Shown: positions 8,802-18,776 of the stretch, one piece after another
How the letters are laid out: every line of letters begins with the position of its first letter
Position numbering within the stretch: position 1 is the stretch's first letter
DNA from: Leucothrix mucor DSM 2157
GTDB lineage: Bacteria; Pseudomonadota; Gammaproteobacteria; Thiotrichales; Thiotrichaceae
Length of the DNA stretch: 64,000 nucleotides
NCBI RefSeq assembly: GCF_000419525.1
Contig: NZ_ATTE01000001.1
Coordinates: 248,001 to 312,000, forward strand
Reading direction: 5' to 3'
The notes under the pieces: generated by a model
The model's database searches: none
Seen by the model: only the letters and a program-made list of their open reading frames with translations
Told to the model about the DNA's origin: nothing
Program-made: the position numbers and the translations under genes

Positions 8802-10040
8802 CTATTGCCTTCTTAAATGGGCAATACGAATTGAGGCAGGTGGGTGTGAATCGTAAAACGCTGAGTACAGTGGATCGGGTGTTAATGTACCGGCGTTCTT
8901 TTTGTATAGACCGACGAGGGCACTGATGAGTTCCTCAGCACTGGATTCTTTTGCGGCAAAAGCGTCGGCTTCAAACTCGTGTTTGCGGGACCACCATGAC
9001 ATGACAGGACCGATAAAAAAAGTAAATACCGGACTAACGAGGAGAAACAACAGCAGAGCCATATGGGTTGACTGATTCTGTACGCCAAGTTGCTGGTAAA
9101 ACCATTCCTGCTTCATTAAAAAGGCCAATAACATAAAGCCAAGCAGGGTGCTTAGCACCGATACGATCATGCCTTTAAAGACGTGTTTATGTTTAAAATG
9201 ACCGAGTTCATGAGCTAATACGGCTTCAACTTGCTTAGGTGTCAGCTGCTTTAGCAGGGTGTCGAAAAACACAATCCGCTTGTTTTTACCAAAGCCGGTA
9301 AAGTAGGCATTTCCATGACTGGAGCGGCGCGAGCCATCCATCATAAACACGCCTTGAGAGCTGAAACCATTGCGCTCTAACAAGGTGGTAATCCGGTCCA
9401 GTACTTCGCCTGATTCCAGCGGGGTAAATTTATTAAATATCGGTGCAATAAATTTTGGATATGCCCACATCATCACTAATGAAAAGGCGGTAATTGCTAG
9501 CCAAGCATAGAACCACCACAAGGAACCGGCTGAATTCATTAGCCACAGCACTAACATGATAAGCGGTACGCCGATCACTAATGACAGCATCAGGGTTTTG
9601 ACTAAATCTACGGCTAATGTTTTGAGCGTGGATTTGTTAAAACCAAATTTTTCCTCTATCACGAAGGTGCGATACAGTGAGGTTGGAATGTCCAGCAGGC
9701 TGGAAATCACCATAAAGCTTAGAATCACGGCGGTACCGCTTGCCAGTTCCCCCCATCCGCTATCAGCCCACAAGCTATTTAGCCACTGTAAGCCGCCACC
9801 TAAGGTCCAGATCAGCAATAGAACGGTACTAATAATCAGCTCAATGCGGCCCAGTTTACCTTTAGCCTGCGTGTAATCCGCCGCTTTTTGGTGCTCTTTT
9901 AGCGTGATGGACTCGGCAAATTCTGCCGGTACTGCAGGGCGATGTTCTGCCACATATCGGGACTGGCGAAATGATAGCCAGAGTTGAGTGCCGATAGTCG
10001 CGATTATTGCTAAGATAAATATCAACGTGAAGGTAGGCAT
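8802..10040 (-). CDS. Ste24-type M48 membrane metalloprotease
   Basis: A 412-residue multi-helix membrane protein of the M48A (CAAX prenyl protease 1, Ste24) type. The zinc motif HELGH lies at residues 277-281, and the third ligand is likely Glu355 in HEFEADAFA. An N-terminal DUF-type domain with KGKLGRIELI precedes it, as in Ste24 homologues. Bacterial members are thought to take part in membrane protein quality control, since bacteria lack the prenylation substrate. It is separate from the periplasmic M48 protease at 45 kb. It is divergent from orn with 46 bases between starts. Confidence 0.88.
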   Translation of the reverse strand: MPTFTLIFILAIIATIGTQLWLSFRQSRYVAEHRPAVPAEFAESITLKEHQKAADYTQAKGKLGRIELIISTVLLLIWTLGGGLQWLNSLWADSGWGELASGTAVILSFMVISSLLDIPTSLYRTFVIEEKFGFNKSTLKTLAVDLVKTLMLSLVIGVPLIMLVLWLMNSAGSLWWFYAWLAITAFSLVMMWAYPKFIAPIFNKFTPLESGEVLDRITTLLERNGFSSQGVFMMDGSRRSSHGNAYFTGFGKNKRIVFFDTLLKQLTPKQVEAVLAHELGHFKHKHVFKGMIVSVLSTLLGFMLLAFLMKQEWFYQQLGVQNQSTHMALLLFLLVSPVFTFFIGPVMSWWSRKHEFEADAFAAKESSAEELISALVGLYKKNAGTLTPDPLYSAFYDSHPPASIRIAHLRRQ

Positions 10041-10086
10041 TTGCTAAGATACATCCTGAATTCAAAACGAGAAGAAAGTATAAACC

Positions 10087-10632
10087 ATGCATGTAGACAA
10101 CAATAATTTAATCTGGATTGATCTGGAAATGACCGGTCTGGATACTGTGAATGATCAGATCATCGAAATTGCGACGGTGATTACCGATAAAGAACTGAAC
10201 ATTTTGGCAGAAGGGCCAGTGATCGCCATTCATCAATCCGATGAGATCATGGCGGGAATGGACTCCTGGAACCAGAAACAGCATGGATCGTCCGGTTTGA
10301 TTGAGCGAGTGCGTAACAGTACGCATACCGAAGCGATGGCTGAAGCGGAAACGATTGCGTTCCTGAGTCAGTACATTGATGCGGGCAAGTCGCCAATGTG
10401 TGGCAACAGCATTTGTCAGGATCGTCGCTTTATGGCGCGCACGATGCCGCTATTGGAAGATTTCTTCCATTACCGCAATTTGGATGTCAGCACATTGAAA
10501 GAGTTAGCAGTACGCTGGAAGCCGGAAGTAGCCAAAGGCTTTAAAAAGAAAGGCTCGCATTTGGCCATGGATGACATTGTGGATTCTATTGCTGAGCTAC
10601 AGTATTACCGCAAAGAAATCATGTCGATCTGA
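10087..10632 (+). CDS. orn: Oligoribonuclease
   Basis: A 181-residue DEDDh-type 3'-5' exonuclease, exactly the size of Orn. Asp12 and Glu14 in [10 protein letters not shown] form the first acidic motif, and [16 protein letters not shown] and [10 protein letters not shown] carry the later ones. It degrades 2-5 nucleotide RNA, including pGpG from cyclic-di-GMP breakdown, and is usually essential in gammaproteobacteria. Its TGA shares one base with the ATG of the next gene, so the two are coupled. Confidence 0.96.
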   Translation: MHVDNNNLIWIDLEMTGLDTVNDQIIEIATVITDKELNILAEGPVIAIHQSDEIMAGMDSWNQKQHGSSGLIERVRNSTHTEAMAEAETIAFLSQYIDAGKSPMCGNSICQDRRFMARTMPLLEDFFHYRNLDVSTLKELAVRWKPEVAKGFKKKGSHLAMDDIVDSIAELQYYRKEIMSI

Positions 10633-12503
10633 TGCTGGTATTCTCTGATATTTCATTGCGCCGTGGTGGGCGCGAGCTGATTGGTAGCAGTACCTTTAGC
10701 ATTCATCCGGGCCAAAAAGTCGGCCTGACGGGTGCGAATGGCACCGGTAAATCGAGTTTGTTTGCCTTGATTCGGGGGGAGTTGTCCCTAGAGTCCGGAC
10801 AGTTCTCCATGCCGCCCAATTGGGTAATGGCGCATGTGGCTCAGCACACACCTTCAAGCGAGCAGACCGCACTGAGTTATGCGCTGGAAGGCGATATTGA
10901 ATTTGCCTCTTTGCAAGTCCAGATGAAAACCGCCGAAGGTGAGCATTTAGCCTCATTGCTAGGACAGCTGGAAGCGATCGATGGTTATACCACTGAAAGC
11001 CGCGCTGCGACCTTGCTGCAAGGCCTTGGCTTTAAGCAGGAGCAGATTAGCCGTCCGGTGAGCAGTTTCTCCGGTGGTTGGCGCATGCGCTTAAATCTGG
11101 CGCAGGCATTGATGTGCCGTTCCGACTTGTTATTGCTGGATGAGCCGACCAATCATTTGGACTTGGATGCGGTGATCTGGCTGCAGCAGTGGCTGATTCA
11201 ATATCCGGGCACTTTGGTGCTAATTTCGCACGATCGCGAGTTTTTAGATGCCGTGACCAGCCACATTGCGCATGTGGAACATCAGAAAATTACTTTGTAC
11301 ACCGGTAACTATTCGGCTTTTGAACACTTACGAGCTGAGCGTTTATCGCAGCAACAAAGCACCTTTGAGCGTCAGCAACGCGAAGTCGCGCATATTCGTA
11401 AGTATGTGGATCGCTTTCGGGCGCAGGCAACTAAGGCTCGGCAGGCGCAAAGTCGCTTAAAAGCCTTGGAGCGGATGGAGCTGGTATCGCAAGCGCATAT
11501 CGATTCACCGTTTAAATTCAGCTTTTTCGAGCCGCGTAAATTGCCAGACCGCTTGTTGAATCTCACCGAAGCTTCGGTGGGGTATGGCGGCGCACCGATT
11601 ATTGAGAAGGTCGACTTTCAATTAATGCCGGGGCAGCGTATTGGTTTAATCGGGCCAAACGGTGCAGGTAAATCAACGCTGATTAAATGCTTGGCGGGTG
11701 AGTTGCCTGTGTTGGCAGGCTCCATGTGGTCTGCGCAGGATTTGCATCTTGGCTATTTCGCACAGCATCAGGTGGAACAGTTACATATTGACCAGTCGCC
11801 ACTGGACCATATGCGCGCTTTAGATAAAGAAGCACGTGAACAGGATTTGCGTAATTATCTGGGTGGCTTCGGTTTTCAAGGCGAGCGTGTTGATGAAGCG
11901 GTTCAGCCATTTTCAGGTGGTGAGAAAGCGCGGCTGGTTTTGGCTTTATTAGTGTACCAACGGCCAAACTTATTGCTACTGGATGAGCCGACCAATCATC
12001 TTGATTTAGACATGCGTCATGCGTTGAGTATGGCACTGCAAGCCTTTGAAGGCGCTATGGTTATTGTCTCGCACGATCGACATTTGCTAAAATCAGTCAC
12101 TGACGATCTGGTATTGGTGGATTCCGGCAAAGCGACTGTGTTTGAGGGCGATCTGGATGATTATTCGCTATGGTTGAAAAACCGCGAGCAGGCGCAAAAC
12201 GCGCCAAAAACGGAAGATAGACCTGATAATCGTAAGGATAAACGCAAGCAAAATGCAGAACAACGCAAACGATTGCAGCCCCTAAAACGGATCGTTGATA
12301 AGCACGAAAAAGAGATGGATACTTTGAGTAAAGGCTCAGCTGAACTTGAAAAGCAGCTCGCTGACCCTGATATTTATAGCGAGCATAATAAAGAGAAGCT
12401 AAAAGCATTGCTGCTGAAGAAAAGCGAAATCGACGGTAAGCTTGAAGAAGTGGAACTTGCATGGATGGAAGCTGCCGAAGAGTACGAGCAAGCGATGAGT
12501 TAA
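10632..12503 (+). CDS. ABC-F family ATPase (YheS-like)
   Basis: A 623-residue soluble protein with two ABC ATPase domains and no membrane helices. The first Walker A (GANGTGKSS) is at residues 34-42 and the first signature is SSFSGGW; the second set is GPNGAGKST and PFSGGEKARL. Both Walker B sites read LLLLDEPTNHLDLD. Between them lies the basic, helical ABC-F linker. A charged coiled-coil tail (about residues 530-623) closes the protein. ABC-F proteins act on ribosomes with stalled or unusual peptides. Order and length match YheS best, while Uup is the alternative. It is coupled to orn by a TGATG overlap. Confidence 0.93.
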   Translation: MLVFSDISLRRGGRELIGSSTFSIHPGQKVGLTGANGTGKSSLFALIRGELSLESGQFSMPPNWVMAHVAQHTPSSEQTALSYALEGDIEFASLQVQMKTAEGEHLASLLGQLEAIDGYTTESRAATLLQGLGFKQEQISRPVSSFSGGWRMRLNLAQALMCRSDLLLLDEPTNHLDLDAVIWLQQWLIQYPGTLVLISHDREFLDAVTSHIAHVEHQKITLYTGNYSAFEHLRAERLSQQQSTFERQQREVAHIRKYVDRFRAQATKARQAQSRLKALERMELVSQAHIDSPFKFSFFEPRKLPDRLLNLTEASVGYGGAPIIEKVDFQLMPGQRIGLIGPNGAGKSTLIKCLAGELPVLAGSMWSAQDLHLGYFAQHQVEQLHIDQSPLDHMRALDKEAREQDLRNYLGGFGFQGERVDEAVQPFSGGEKARLVLALLVYQRPNLLLLDEPTNHLDLDMRHALSMALQAFEGAMVIVSHDRHLLKSVTDDLVLVDSGKATVFEGDLDDYSLWLKNREQAQNAPKTEDRPDNRKDKRKQNAEQRKRLQPLKRIVDKHEKEMDTLSKGSAELEKQLADPDIYSEHNKEKLKALLLKKSEIDGKLEEVELAWMEAAEEYEQAMS

Positions 12504-12588
12504 TAATTTGTCACTCAGTATTATTGGTTTCCATATATACTGATTGTTATCACAATAAAGATATTTTTTTATACTTAGGAGATTGTTT

Positions 12589-13299
12589 ATGAGTTTTTTA
12601 GATGTGGGTTCTGGCCAGATTGTTGCCAATGCTGCAGAAAGTGAGCGCGCGGCGTTTATTCAGCGCACTTACCTGCACTTAGGCGGCGCGATTGTTGCCT
12701 ATGCAGTAGCAGTGACCTTTTTCCTACAAACTGGAATCGCTAATGCCTTTATGGGCGTACTAGCTGGTTCTTCCTGGATGTGGCTGCTGGTAATGGCTGC
12801 ATACATGGGTATTTCAATGTTGGCAGATAACTGGGCACACTCCGGTGTTTCTCGTGAGCGTCAATACATGGGACTCGGTTTGTACGTGGTGGCATTTGCC
12901 TTCCTGTCGACCTTACCAATTACACGCGCACTGATGACAGCGCCAGACACATTGACTTACGCGGTAGTCATTACTGCTGCGCTGGTGGGTGGACTGACGT
13001 TCACTGCGTTCTCAACCAAGATTAACTTCTCTTTCATGGGACGCTTCCTGATGATCGGTGGTTTCGTGGCAATGGGTGTTATCGTTGCAGCGATTCTGTT
13101 TGGTTTCTCATTAGGCCTGTGGTTCTCTGGTGCGATGATTCTGTTTGCAGCGGCTTCTGTCTTGTACAGCACGTCAAACATCATTCATGAGTATCACACT
13201 AACCAGCACGTAGCAGCGTCTTTGTCATTGTTCTCAAGCGTTGGTTTGTTGTTCTGGTATGTACTTCAGTTCCTGATGGCATTCATGGGCGACGACTAG
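12589..13299 (+). CDS. Bax inhibitor-1/YccA family membrane protein
   Basis: A 236-residue protein with about seven membrane helices, belonging to the BI-1/TMBIM family (YccA/YbhL type). The start is taken at the ATG at 12589, because TAGGAGA sits 6 bases before it; an in-frame TTG at 12583 lies on top of that site. The family's conserved acidic residues in the last helices appear to be replaced here in part by YVLQFLMAFMGDD at the end. YccA modulates the FtsH protease, whereas other relatives leak calcium. A strong terminator follows. Confidence 0.88.
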   Translation: MSFLDVGSGQIVANAAESERAAFIQRTYLHLGGAIVAYAVAVTFFLQTGIANAFMGVLAGSSWMWLLVMAAYMGISMLADNWAHSGVSRERQYMGLGLYVVAFAFLSTLPITRALMTAPDTLTYAVVITAALVGGLTFTAFSTKINFSFMGRFLMIGGFVAMGVIVAAILFGFSLGLWFSGAMILFAAASVLYSTSNIIHEYHTNQHVAASLSLFSSVGLLFWYVLQFLMAFMGDD

Positions 13300-13321
13300 T
13301 CACTACTGAACGTTAAGCTAT

Positions 13322-13353
13322 AAAAAAAGCCCCGCATGATGCGGGGCTTTTTT
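13322..13353. terminator. Bidirectional Rho-independent terminator
   Basis: A perfect 7-bp GC stem (GCCCCGC 13329-13335, GCGGGGC 13341-13347) with a 5-base loop is flanked by seven A on the left and six T on the right. It serves the BI-1 gene on the plus strand and amtB on the minus strand. Confidence 0.95.
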
Positions 13354-13378
13354 GTATCTGACGTTTATCTAAAATCAA

Positions 13379-14677
13379 TCAAAGATCGTAACCACGCTCT
13401 TCGTGATCCACGATATCCAGACCTTGTGCTTCCTCATCATCAGAGACTCTCACACCATTGGTGATCATGCCGACCGCCTTGAAAATTAGGTAAGTCACAA
13501 CCGCTGTGTATAAGCCCGTTGCGATAATACCGACTAGCTGCACGCCCATTTGATGCATCATGCCACTGATATTTTCAGCATAGCCTTGGCCGCTGAATAC
13601 ACCCAGTTGATCGGATGCAAAAATCGCCGCAAGGAAGGTTCCTAAAATACCGCCGACGCCATGCACTGGGAATACATCCAGTGAGTCATCGATTTTGTAT
13701 TTTTGCTTGATCAGCAGGGTCGCATTAAAGCAGACGATACCGGCTAATAAGCCAATAATCAGTGCGCCGCCAGGGCCTACAAAACCGGATGCCGGAGTAA
13801 TCGTACCTAAGCCTGCAACCATACCGGTTACTGTTCCCAGTGCGGTAGGCTTGCCGTATTTTTTCCACTCGTAGAACATCCAGGTCAACGCACCAGTGGC
13901 GGCTGAGATGTGAGTGACCAGCATTGCCATGGCTGCGTCGCCATTCGCTGCCAGCGCTGAGCCGCCGTTAAAACCAAACCAGCCAACCCACAACATACCA
14001 GCACCAGTAATGGTCATTGTCATATTATGAGGTGCGGCATTTCCACGGACAAAGCTCTTGCGTGGGCCGATCATAATGGCCGTAACGAGTGCAGCAACAC
14101 CTGCGGTAATGTGGACAACGGTTCCGCCAGCAAAATCCAGCAGTCCCATTTGTTGTAACCAGCCGCCACCCCAAACCCAGTGCGTGACCGGCGCATACAC
14201 AAATGCCAACCAAATGGTGCTAAAGATTAATACCGCAGAGAACTTAATTCGCTCAGCAAAGGCACCAATAATCAAAGCGGGTGTAATGACGGCAAAGGTC
14301 ATTTGGAATAGGGCAAATAGCGATTCTGGAATGTCGCCGGACACCGAGCCTTCGGTGACGCCATTGAACATAAACTTAGAGAAGTTTCCAATGAATGCAC
14401 CGTCGCCATTAAAGGCTAAGCTGTAACCCATGACTAACCAAAACACGGAGCCAATGCCGGCAATCGCAAAGCATTGCATGAGGATGGATAGCACGTTGCG
14501 GCTTTTAACCAACCCGCCATAAAACAAGGCTAACCCGGGTAATGTCATAAACAAAACCAAGGCTGTTGAGGTTAAAATCCAGGCAGTATTAGCACCATTG
14601 ACCAAGGGGGCCTCATCTGCGAGCGCAGTGAGGGGGGCCAGCATTAAAAGTAGTGCTGGCAATAAAAAATGTTTCAT
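13379..14677 (-). CDS. amtB: Ammonium transporter AmtB
   Basis: A 432-residue inner-membrane channel with a cleavable signal peptide (residues 1-20, ending in LADEA) and about eleven membrane helices. The DFAGGTVVHITAG segment holds the Asp and first pore histidine. The second pore histidine lies in VFPVHGVGGILGTF. It conducts ammonium and is plugged by GlnK when nitrogen is plentiful. It lies 26 bases after glnK on the same strand, behind a GGAGAGGAA site, which is the classic glnK-amtB operon. Its C-terminal tail ends with DHEERGYDL. Confidence 0.96.
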   Translation of the reverse strand: MKHFLLPALLLMLAPLTALADEAPLVNGANTAWILTSTALVLFMTLPGLALFYGGLVKSRNVLSILMQCFAIAGIGSVFWLVMGYSLAFNGDGAFIGNFSKFMFNGVTEGSVSGDIPESLFALFQMTFAVITPALIIGAFAERIKFSAVLIFSTIWLAFVYAPVTHWVWGGGWLQQMGLLDFAGGTVVHITAGVAALVTAIMIGPRKSFVRGNAAPHNMTMTITGAGMLWVGWFGFNGGSALAANGDAAMAMLVTHISAATGALTWMFYEWKKYGKPTALGTVTGMVAGLGTITPASGFVGPGGALIIGLLAGIVCFNATLLIKQKYKIDDSLDVFPVHGVGGILGTFLAAIFASDQLGVFSGQGYAENISGMMHQMGVQLVGIIATGLYTAVVTYLIFKAVGMITNGVRVSDDEEAQGLDIVDHEERGYDL

Positions 14678-14703
14678 CTAGCAGTTTCCTCTCCGGGGTT
14701 AAC

Positions 14704-15141
<438 letters not shown>

Positions 15142-17097
15142 TTATGGATTCAGGTACATGACGGGGGCACGTTGCTGCTGGGTCAAGGTTGGAATATCCA
15201 ATCCCTCGATGGTCAGGTCTTCCGGTATCTCATCTGCGGTAATTAGCAGATAGAGTTTATCGGTAGCACGTGTCATTGCCATGTGTAGCAGGTGAGTATT
15301 TTCCAGCTTCAGACTGCGACGCTCGCGGCTATTTAACGCGGGATTGTCCTCATCATCAAAAATACGTTCCAGTCCGGTGATAAACACAACTTTGCTCTCT
15401 AGGCCCGTAGCCGATTCAATATCGCACAGGGTAATAGCTTCAACGTCATTCACACTGCCGGTTAGCGTGACCGTGGGAATATCGAGCGCTTTGCGGATGT
15501 CTTGTGCCAAAAAACGAGTCGTTTGCTTGTTGGCATTGATAATCAGAATATCCTGTGGTGCGCAGCCATTTTGTACCAACTGGTGCAGCTCGCTGAGCAG
15601 GCGCTTTTGCTGATATTCCTTACCTGAAAAATGCAGTAACTGCGGGTGCTGCTCGGAAGGAATCGGATCAACCTGATTCATGGAGTACAGCGGGTGGCGT
15701 ACTTCTTCCATCAGGCGGTGCAGTCTGAAGTTATCCACCACGCGAGCAATGCCTTGGTTGCAACGATAGCTATGCTTCAAGCGAATGGTGTGGCCACGCA
15801 GATCAAATCCGGTTTCTTGCCAGTTCAGACTACGATTGCAAAAGCCTTGATCTTCATCGGCGGTCATAAATAACTGGGCGTGCGGCGACATAACGCGCTT
15901 GATGAGCTCAAACCAAACCGGTGCAAAATACTGTGCCTCATCAATCAGAACGTAGTCGTAAGGCTCGAAGATTTTTCCATCATCCAGTGCTTGCAGCAAA
16001 ATGGCTGGCGCATCACCCCACAAATGGCTATTGCGATCTTTCAAATGCGTATCGATTTGAATCATGGCCTGCCAGACACGTTTACGCACTGGGTTAGGCA
16101 GGGCATAGCTACGACTGGAGCGCAGGGTACCCATGTATTCGGTTTCGGTTTGAATGCGGCGATCTTTAATGAAGTTAATTTCGCGAATCAGGCCGTGTCT
16201 GGACAGCTCGCCGACTTCAAAGTGGCGCTTGATCATTAAGTCGAGTAGCTCTGTTTCCTGGTCTTCGTAAACGAACTTCCAAGTGCCACCCAATAATTTG
16301 CGACACCACTCCATAAAGGGATGGCATTGAATTTTGGCTTGCTTAGGTGTTGAACATGAAATTTCATGTTTTAACTGATTATTGATGGCTTTATTATAGC
16401 TAAGTATTAAAATGCGGCTGTCTGGATGACTTTTGCACAGCTGTTTTGCATGCTCAATCAGTACTTTGCTCTTGCCGCTGCCCGATAAGCCGGTCACTAA
16501 ACGTAGAGAGAATGGCTTACCATCGCTGTTGTTTTCATCAACTTTTAAGCTGGCTAGCTGCTCGGCGTCGAGCCGTTGCTCAGTATCGCTGGCTTCAGGA
16601 CAAAAGCTGTTGTGAATGTAGTCTATGACCGTCTCAGAGGCCGCCAAGCCATAAAGTCGGTCGGTGACCAATTGCATGGCACCATCCATTAGCGCTTTAC
16701 CAATCGCCAGTAATTTTGGAGATTTCAGATAAAGTGTTTGGCGAGCTTCAAGGTTATCCGGTAAGGCTAGTACGATCGGTAGCAGATGGTGAGTATGACC
16801 TTGCATAGCGGCAGGTAGTAGGGCATCACGTTCGGCAATGATACTTTTAACGGCGGGGTGTTCGGCGAGCGTTTCCGGCGTTAGTAGCATCGAGCGTGGG
16901 ATGGCTCCGGCAGGCAGTGTGGCGAGCAATAATGACTGAGTGCCTTTAGTGAGCCAGTAGCGTAAGCCGTCGCTGGTTGGGTCAGCGCATTGGCTTTGGT
17001 AGGCCGTCACATCTTCTGGCAACTGCTGCAGACAGCTATGAAGTTGTGGTGCCGGATAGCTGGTCGTCAGCGATTCTTCTGGTATGATCAGTGCCAT
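15142..17097 (-). CDS. SF1 (UvrD-like) helicase-type ATPase
   Basis: A 651-residue protein. Residues 1-195 form a distinct N-terminal domain I do not recognise. The helicase core follows, with Walker A GLSGSGKS at 203-210, Walker B IDEAQ at 385-389, a motif III-like FMTADEDQGF near 412-421, and LLHMAMTRATDKLYLL near the C-terminus (motif VI-like). This is the order of superfamily 1A enzymes. Helicase polarity and substrate cannot be read from the sequence. It is slightly shorter than UvrD and lacks an obvious nuclease domain. It lies 99 bases upstream of glnK on the same strand. Confidence 0.8.
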   Translation of the reverse strand: MALIIPEESLTTSYPAPQLHSCLQQLPEDVTAYQSQCADPTSDGLRYWLTKGTQSLLLATLPAGAIPRSMLLTPETLAEHPAVKSIIAERDALLPAAMQGHTHHLLPIVLALPDNLEARQTLYLKSPKLLAIGKALMDGAMQLVTDRLYGLAASETVIDYIHNSFCPEASDTEQRLDAEQLASLKVDENNSDGKPFSLRLVTGLSGSGKSKVLIEHAKQLCKSHPDSRILILSYNKAINNQLKHEISCSTPKQAKIQCHPFMEWCRKLLGGTWKFVYEDQETELLDLMIKRHFEVGELSRHGLIREINFIKDRRIQTETEYMGTLRSSRSYALPNPVRKRVWQAMIQIDTHLKDRNSHLWGDAPAILLQALDDGKIFEPYDYVLIDEAQYFAPVWFELIKRVMSPHAQLFMTADEDQGFCNRSLNWQETGFDLRGHTIRLKHSYRCNQGIARVVDNFRLHRLMEEVRHPLYSMNQVDPIPSEQHPQLLHFSGKEYQQKRLLSELHQLVQNGCAPQDILIINANKQTTRFLAQDIRKALDIPTVTLTGSVNDVEAITLCDIESATGLESKVVFITGLERIFDDEDNPALNSRERRSLKLENTHLLHMAMTRATDKLYLLITADEIPEDLTIEGLDIPTLTQQQRAPVMYLNP

Positions 17098-17260
17098 ATA
17101 ATAAGGTGATCCTAATTGGCTTCTGGCCGATTTTATAAAATCGAAAAATATTTAAGCTTTGGGGGCTATTTTGCCCGAAGCTGAGAACAATTTTAACATA
17201 AATTCTACTTTAGAATCGCCTCGATTCTGGATTGATAAGATTAGGAATACAGATAAGGCT

Positions 17261-18070
17261 ATGGCTATCTACGCAGTTGGAGATTTACAGGGGTGTTACA
17301 CTGCATTTCAGCGATTATTGGACAAAGTCCAGTTTTCACCGGAGCAGGATACCCTGTGGCTCGCCGGTGACTTAGTGAGTCGTGGAAAGCAGTCGTTGGA
17401 AGTGTTGAGGGCGGTTAAAGATTTGGGTGATTCTGCTGTTGCGGTGCTGGGTAATCATGATATTAGCCTGATTGCTGCCCATTATGGGGTAGTTAAAGCA
17501 CACAATTCCTTGCAGCCGGTCATGAAAGCCCCTGATCGCGAAGAGCTGATCGAGTGGCTACGTTTTCGCCCCATCTTGCATGTTGATTCGGAGTTGGGCT
17601 ATTGCATGGCGCATGCCGGTGTTTATCCGTTGTGGAATTTGAATCAGGCACAGCAGTTTGCTCGTGAAATTGAGGTTCCGATCCGTGGGGCGACCATTAA
17701 GCGCTGGCTAAAAAATGTGTATGGCGACAAGCCAGAGCTGTGGAATGAGTCATTAAAATCCTATGACCGTCATCGCTTTATTCTGAATGCCTTTACTCGA
17801 ATGCGAGGCTGCCAACAAAATGGCGGGCTCAACTATTCGGTCAAGGGGACTGCCAGCGATCACCAAGCGGCAGGTTTGTATCCCTGGTTTCAGGTGCCAC
17901 AACGGGTTTTATTACCCTACAAAGTAGTGTTTGGTCACTGGTCGGCGATGGGCTTTTATGAAAATAATCAGGTGGTTTCGCTGGATACTGGCTGCGTGTG
18001 GGGCGGAAAATTGACCGCTGTGCGCTTGGACAGTGATATCATCCAACCGATTCAGGTTGCTTGTAAGTAG
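17261..18070 (+). CDS. apaH: Symmetrical diadenosine tetraphosphatase
   Basis: A 269-residue calcineurin-type phosphoesterase when started at the ATG at 17261 (MAIYAVGDLQGCY); an in-frame TTG at 17159 would add 34 residues with no family likeness. The metal motifs are GDLQGCY, GDLVSRG and LGNHD, and later histidines lie in MAHAGVYP and VFGHWS. It splits Ap4A into two ADP, controlling a stress-linked dinucleotide and RNA 5' Np4 caps. Length is close to E. coli ApaH (280). Its usual neighbour apaG is at 35.4 kb instead. Confidence 0.94.
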   Translation: MAIYAVGDLQGCYTAFQRLLDKVQFSPEQDTLWLAGDLVSRGKQSLEVLRAVKDLGDSAVAVLGNHDISLIAAHYGVVKAHNSLQPVMKAPDREELIEWLRFRPILHVDSELGYCMAHAGVYPLWNLNQAQQFAREIEVPIRGATIKRWLKNVYGDKPELWNESLKSYDRHRFILNAFTRMRGCQQNGGLNYSVKGTASDHQAAGLYPWFQVPQRVLLPYKVVFGHWSAMGFYENNQVVSLDTGCVWGGKLTAVRLDSDIIQPIQVACK

Positions 18071-18079
18071 GTTGGTGGC

Positions 18080-18730
18080 ATGAAGACCACAAGTATTTTT
18101 GGTGTGTTTGCTTTGCTCGGTAAAGGTAAGCCACCCATTGATGAAGACGTCCCCACTGCGCCGGTAACGACTGGCAATGATGATGGCGAGGCGTCGGGAA
18201 AAGCAATTTTGGAAAAACCGAAAGTTACCGTGATTTCCGCGAATGGCTCGTTAAAAGTCTACGTGCGCGGCATTGAGTATAATCTGCGGGTAACCAAGCC
18301 AGCGCATGGCGTTGGAGTGAGTGAGCTTAAGCGGTCGCTGGACCGTAACCGTGAAATGCTGGGCCAGAGTTTTGACTCGATGGTCGAGATTTATCAGGCA
18401 TATTGTTTGAACCCTGACCCTTTTGTTGAGTATAACGAGGGTGCGTTTCGAACCGCGACGAAGAATGCACTGGTTGCTAGGGCGAATATCGATGTGTTAA
18501 TTCCGTTGATTAATATTCGTGGCGGGGATGCGGAGTATTGTGGTGCGGGCGAAGGACTGCCGATTGAGCAGCATGTAGAGTCGCTCCGTAAGCGCGCAGA
18601 AAAGCTGGTGGATGATGAGCTGGGTGTTGAGCTTGAAGAAGAGCCAACCGGTGAAGTTGAATGGCAGTCTGTGTTTATTGCGGGGGTGGTTGTGGTGCTG
18701 GTGGTGATGTTGTTGAAGGTTTTTTTGTGA
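18080..18730 (+). CDS. Unknown protein with C-terminal membrane anchor
   Basis: A 216-residue protein of no family I recognise. It has no signal peptide. Residues about 20-45 are acidic and likely disordered. A folded part follows (about 47-175), including the KVTVISANGSLKVYVRG strand-like segment and a helical stretch with AYCLNPDPF. After an acidic linker (ELEEEPTGE), a single hydrophobic segment covers the last 20 or so residues (FIAGVVVVLVVMLLKVFL), so it looks tail-anchored with the body in the cytoplasm. It starts 9 bases after apaH and is probably co-transcribed with it. Confidence 0.65.
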   Translation: MKTTSIFGVFALLGKGKPPIDEDVPTAPVTTGNDDGEASGKAILEKPKVTVISANGSLKVYVRGIEYNLRVTKPAHGVGVSELKRSLDRNREMLGQSFDSMVEIYQAYCLNPDPFVEYNEGAFRTATKNALVARANIDVLIPLINIRGGDAEYCGAGEGLPIEQHVESLRKRAEKLVDDELGVELEEEPTGEVEWQSVFIAGVVVVLVVMLLKVFL

Positions 18731-18776
18731 TGCGACTGCTCGCAGAATTACTTGAGCAGCCGACCCTGTCAGGATG

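Noticed and set aside
12097-12462. 121-codon minus-strand frame opposite the ABC-F tail
   Set aside because: Arises from the charged coiled-coil codons on the other strand; no independent support.
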